A stretch of 18,241 nucleotides of DNA from Gammaproteobacteria bacterium. GTDB lineage: Bacteria > Pseudomonadota > Gammaproteobacteria > Woeseiales > Woeseiaceae. A program made the translations under genes and the position numbers. Below the pieces are notes generated by a model, which searched no databases, was not told the origin of the DNA, and saw nothing but the letters and a program-made list of their open reading frames with translations. The DNA lies in the NCBI GenBank assembly GCA_002685275.1, contig NYWX01000037.1:1-18241 (forward strand), given 5' to 3'. Shown here one piece after another: positions 15,665-18,241 of the stretch. Numbering within the stretch: position 1 is the first letter of the stretch; each line of letters opens with the position of its first letter.

Positions 15665-16378
15665 TTGAATGAACTTATTAAGAAATCATTGCCAAAATGG
15701 TTAACTCTAATCATTGGTATATTTCTGGTTTTACAGTTTGCCGCTTTAAGTGCATGGCAAGTCACTCGTGGCTTTGAAAAAAGGGGGTTACAACAATCAT
15801 TTCGATCTGATTCAATATTTACTCCCTGGCAAAGTGGTACAGAAGTCACTTCTTTCCAAAATTTAAGTGTTAAAGGCACTTATAATTCAGAGCGCCAGTT
15901 TGTACTTGATAATATTATTATTAATAACCGTTATGGTTACTATATTTTAACACCATTTGATGTTGGTATTAATGAACCCCTTTTATTAGTTAATCGTGGA
16001 TGGATAGAAAAAACTAATACCAATTTTGAATATAGCCGTTTAAATATTGATAATAGAGAAATCAACATAAATGGTCGTGCTGGCTCCTTACCGAAGGCAG
16101 GAAGAAAGAATAATAATAGATTCAGTAATAGCACTAATTGGCCTAGGCACTTGGTATACCCATCATTAACTGAAGTATCTACAGCTTTAGGTCGCAAAGT
16201 TCAGCCATTTGTATTATTGCTAGACCATCAAGAAAACCATGGCTTTCTCCGTCACTGGGTACCATCAGAGTTTGGGCCAGGTAAACATTTTGGCTATGCA
16301 TTACAATGGTTTGTAATGAGTGCGGTCCTTGCAGTACTGCTAATATGGAACTATCGTAAGAAACGATTTAAAACATGA
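15665..16378 (+). CDS. SURF1 family cytochrome oxidase assembly protein
   Basis: Inner-membrane protein that helps heme insertion into cytochrome c oxidase (Shy1/SURF1 family). The 237 residues have two membrane segments, about 12-33 and 212-230, with a periplasmic domain between. The family marks are VKGTYNSERQFVLDN (69-83), YGYYILTPF, LLVNRGWIE and, near the end, HFGYALQWF. AALSAWQVTRG follows the first membrane helix as usual. The start is TTG with a well-spaced GGAG. The stop overlaps the start of the next gene (ATGA). No oxidase subunit gene lies beside it in this window; it heads a short assembly cluster with the CX3C protein and cyoE. Confidence 0.92.
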   Translation: MNELIKKSLPKWLTLIIGIFLVLQFAALSAWQVTRGFEKRGLQQSFRSDSIFTPWQSGTEVTSFQNLSVKGTYNSERQFVLDNIIINNRYGYYILTPFDVGINEPLLLVNRGWIEKTNTNFEYSRLNIDNREININGRAGSLPKAGRKNNNRFSNSTNWPRHLVYPSLTEVSTALGRKVQPFVLLLDHQENHGFLRHWVPSEFGPGKHFGYALQWFVMSAVLAVLLIWNYRKKRFKT

Positions 16379-16944
16379 ATGAAAAGAAAACTACCTGGGT
16401 ACATCTACAGATACTACTAATAGTCTCAGTATTCTTTGCACCTCTCGCTGTAGCAACATGGATGTATTATGGAGGATATTTCGATTCACCAATACAAAAG
16501 ACCTCATCCAGTATTCTGAAACCAATAAAAATCTCTGATGAGCTACCGAATGTAAAAATTCTTAGCCAAGATAGAGAATATTGGGCGCTAATTTATTCGA
16601 ATAGATCCGAATGTTTTGAAGTTTGCCGAAATGACCTAAATATACTCAATCAATCACATAAAATACTTGATAAAAAAATAAACAACATCATACAAGTCTT
16701 CTTGCATGGCGAATCACTGCCAGATAGAGTGTCACTAAGTAGTGAACATAAAAAGCTCATTATTATGAACGATTACGCTTTTTCTAGTTTACTTGAAAAA
16801 AAAACGCCAAAGGAAATGTTAAAAGGTGGATATTTTTTAATGGACCCTCCAGGTAATCTAGTCATGTATTTTGAATCTAAAACAAATCCTAGTGATATAG
16901 CTGAAGACATAAGAAATCTTCTAAAGAAATCTCACGTAAGTTGA
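16375..16944 (+). CDS. Membrane-anchored thioredoxin-fold protein of cytochrome oxidase clusters
   Basis: A 189-residue protein with one N-terminal membrane helix (about 11-31) and a periplasmic domain that looks thioredoxin/SCO-like. YWALIYSNRSEC leads into C80-x3-C84 and then a helix, and a later GGYFLMDPPGNLVMYF (151-166) fits the last strands. Proteins of this type stand between the SURF1 and heme A synthase genes in many proteobacterial oxidase clusters and are mostly unnamed. The CX3C motif is the one SCO copper chaperones use. The histidine SCO proteins carry just before the LMDPDG-like strand is not seen here; the aligned residues are about MLK. A thiol-disulfide role is therefore more likely than SCO-type copper delivery, but this is inference. 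It is coupled to SURF1 by a 4-bp overlap, with cyoE 12 bp downstream. Confidence 0.8.
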   Translation: MNEKKTTWVHLQILLIVSVFFAPLAVATWMYYGGYFDSPIQKTSSSILKPIKISDELPNVKILSQDREYWALIYSNRSECFEVCRNDLNILNQSHKILDKKINNIIQVFLHGESLPDRVSLSSEHKKLIIMNDYAFSSLLEKKTPKEMLKGGYFLMDPPGNLVMYFESKTNPSDIAEDIRNLLKKSHVS

Positions 16945-16956
16945 GTATTAAAATAA

Positions 16957-17850
16957 GTGAATAAGATTGTTGAGACAGACGTCAACTGGCTAGATTATTA
17001 TGAGCTGACAAAACCACGGGTTGTTATGCTTATTGTATTCACTGCTGTGGTGGGTATGTTTCTTGCTGTTCCAGCTATCCCGGATCTAAAAAAAATTGCA
17101 TTAGGTACAATTGGAATAGCAATGGCGGCTTCCTCTGCTGCAGTCTTTAATCATGTTTTGGATGCTAGAATTGATATTCTAATGATGAGAACTCGAGGTC
17201 GGCCATTACCTCAAGGTAAATTAACAGAAAAATCCGCACTAATTTTTGCGACTATTCTTTGTGTATTATCAATGATAATACTTTGGTTCTTAGTTAACCC
17301 ACTCACTGCTGTTTTAACATTTTTCTCTTTAATTGGTTACGCAGTTATATATACAGTATGGCTAAAACGCGCTACCTCACAAAATATTGTCATTGGGGGT
17401 GCAGCAGGTGCAGCTCCTCCTATACTTGGCTGGACAACTATAACGAACGAAGTAACCAGTGAGCCCTTATTATTATTTTTGATAATATTTATTTGGACAC
17501 CGCCGCATTTTTGGGCATTAGCAATTGCTCGACTTGAAGAGTACAGAAAAGTTGAAATTCCTATGCTGCCTGTGACTCATGGAGTTCCTTACACAAGACT
17601 AAACATATTACTATATTCTATTCTTTTACTATTCGTCACAGTCTTGCCTTATGTAATAGGAATGAGTGGCTTGATTTATCTCATCGTAGCTATTGGACTT
17701 GGTTTATATTTTCTTTACTACGCTATAAGAATGTATAGAGAACATGAGAATGAAGATTTACCAATGCAGATGTTTTGGTATTCTATTAGCTACTTAGGCT
17801 ACTTATTTACTGCGCTACTTGTTGATCACTACTATATTCTCAGGATTTAA
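16957..17850 (+). CDS. cyoE: Protoheme IX farnesyltransferase (heme O synthase)
   Basis: Integral membrane UbiA-superfamily enzyme that adds a farnesyl group to heme b, giving heme O, the precursor of heme A. The 297 residues include [20 protein letters not shown] (65-83), which is the NxxxD/D-rich substrate site, and the second polar loop with [27 protein letters not shown] is the diagnostic stretch between them. About nine membrane helices are apparent. The start is GTG, 12 bp after the preceding gene, with no obvious ribosome binding site. In many proteobacteria the heme A synthase gene (ctaA/COX15) sits directly before this one; here it is absent. Whether the cell uses heme O or carries ctaA elsewhere cannot be told from the window; SURF1 argues for a heme A oxidase. 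Confidence 0.96.
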   Translation: MNKIVETDVNWLDYYELTKPRVVMLIVFTAVVGMFLAVPAIPDLKKIALGTIGIAMAASSAAVFNHVLDARIDILMMRTRGRPLPQGKLTEKSALIFATILCVLSMIILWFLVNPLTAVLTFFSLIGYAVIYTVWLKRATSQNIVIGGAAGAAPPILGWTTITNEVTSEPLLLFLIIFIWTPPHFWALAIARLEEYRKVEIPMLPVTHGVPYTRLNILLYSILLLFVTVLPYVIGMSGLIYLIVAIGLGLYFLYYAIRMYREHENEDLPMQMFWYSISYLGYLFTALLVDHYYILRI

Positions 17851-17960
17851 CCAAATTAAATGTATTTTGAAGCACTATTCTAGTAATTCTTTATTTCAAA
17901 TTGAAAATATAAATAGCTTTTAATAATGCGTTAGATACAAAAGTCTCATACAATTAAGTA

Positions 17961-18241
17961 ATGGATGTTACGCCTATACTAGATAGCTTAAATGACGTGC
18001 AACGTCAGGCTGTAACAGCGCCCGCCGAGCCAGCTCTAATAATAGCAGGAGCCGGGAGTGGCAAAACACGTGTACTTGTTCATCGAGCTGCATGGCTTAT
18101 GGAAGTCGAAGGTGTTTCACCGCAAAGTTTGCTTGCGGTAACTTTTACTAATAAAGCTGCTACCGAAATGCGTAGCCGTATTGAAAATCTTCTCAGAATA
18201 CCTGTTCAAAACCTTTGGATTGGTACTTTCCATGGCTTATC
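17961..18241 (+). CDS. uvrD: DNA helicase II UvrD, N-terminal part (3' truncated by window)
   Basis: The first 93 residues of a superfamily 1A helicase that acts in nucleotide excision and mismatch repair. LDSLNDVQRQAV holds the Q motif (Q14), AGAGSGKT (29-36) is the Walker A loop, VTFTNKAATEMR is motif Ia and GTFHG is motif Ib. The MDVTPILDSLND opening matches UvrD rather than Rep, whose N-terminus is shorter and different. The frame continues past the window end. Only a weak ribosome binding site precedes the ATG. In the 110 bp after cyoE I see a 13-bp palindrome (TTTCAA-A-TTGAAA, 17894-17906) but no LexA box, unlike the SOS-controlled uvrD of E. coli. Confidence 0.93.
   Translation, partial: MDVTPILDSLNDVQRQAVTAPAEPALIIAGAGSGKTRVLVHRAAWLMEVEGVSPQSLLAVTFTNKAATEMRSRIENLLRIPVQNLWIGTFHGL

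Noticed and set aside
15634..16197. Minus-strand frames of 81 and 85 codons over the SURF1 gene
   Set aside because: They are antisense shadows; the plus-strand SURF1 motifs explain the conservation.
17851..17960. A LexA (SOS) box in front of uvrD
   Set aside because: No CTG-N10-CAG palindrome is present; only TTTCAA-A-TTGAAA, which does not fit LexA.
1..18241. tRNA, rRNA, CRISPR, insertion sequence, prophage or defence genes
   Set aside because: No cloverleaf, spaced direct repeats, transposase or phage-like gene was recognised; nearly all sequence is covered by housekeeping genes.

Overview
The window is an A+T-rich stretch (roughly 35-38 % G+C by eye, not counted) of a bacterial chromosome made up almost entirely of housekeeping genes. 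The gene order and protein families point to a gammaproteobacterium with an aerobic lifestyle. The evidence is rph-rdgB-hemW, yicC-gmk-rpoZ-spoT-ridA-recG-ubiA, a type II citrate synthase, ubiquinone synthesis by UbiA, and SURF1/CyoE for a heme-copper oxidase. The high A+T content and tight packing would suit a small-genome marine lineage, but the sequence alone does not fix the taxon. I saw no tRNA, rRNA, CRISPR array, insertion sequence, phage gene or toxin/defence island.

Layout. (1) 1-2369, plus strand: the 3' part of mrcA (penicillin-binding protein 1A), then a conserved gene of unknown function. (2) 2393-6888, minus strand: gltA and rpmE2, each with its own promoter candidate, then a 363-bp gene-free region, then the overlapping operon rph-rdgB-hemW (read from right to left). 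(3) 7145-15479, plus strand: a long co-directional run of yicC, gmk, rpoZ, spoT, ridA, recG, ubiA and bioC with small gaps or overlaps. It covers RNA turnover, guanine nucleotide supply, RNA polymerase omega, the (p)ppGpp alarmone, replication-fork rescue, ubiquinone and biotin. (4) 15665-17850, plus strand: a cytochrome-oxidase assembly cluster of SURF1, a thioredoxin-fold membrane protein and cyoE. (5) 17961 to the end: the 5' end of uvrD, cut by the window.

The most interesting non-coding signal is in the gap at 4047-4409. It has a perfect DnaA box, two neighbouring inverted box-like sequences, and a further consensus-type box about 170 bp away, with A+T-rich DNA between. This could be a replication-origin-like element or a DnaA-responsive control region in front of rpmE2. 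Other points are the cyoE cluster without an adjacent heme A synthase gene, a CX3C thioredoxin-like protein that appears to lack the SCO copper-binding histidine, palindromes over the yicC promoter candidate, and four genes with GTG or TTG starts. I found no convincing new multi-gene system; the coding content is ordinary.
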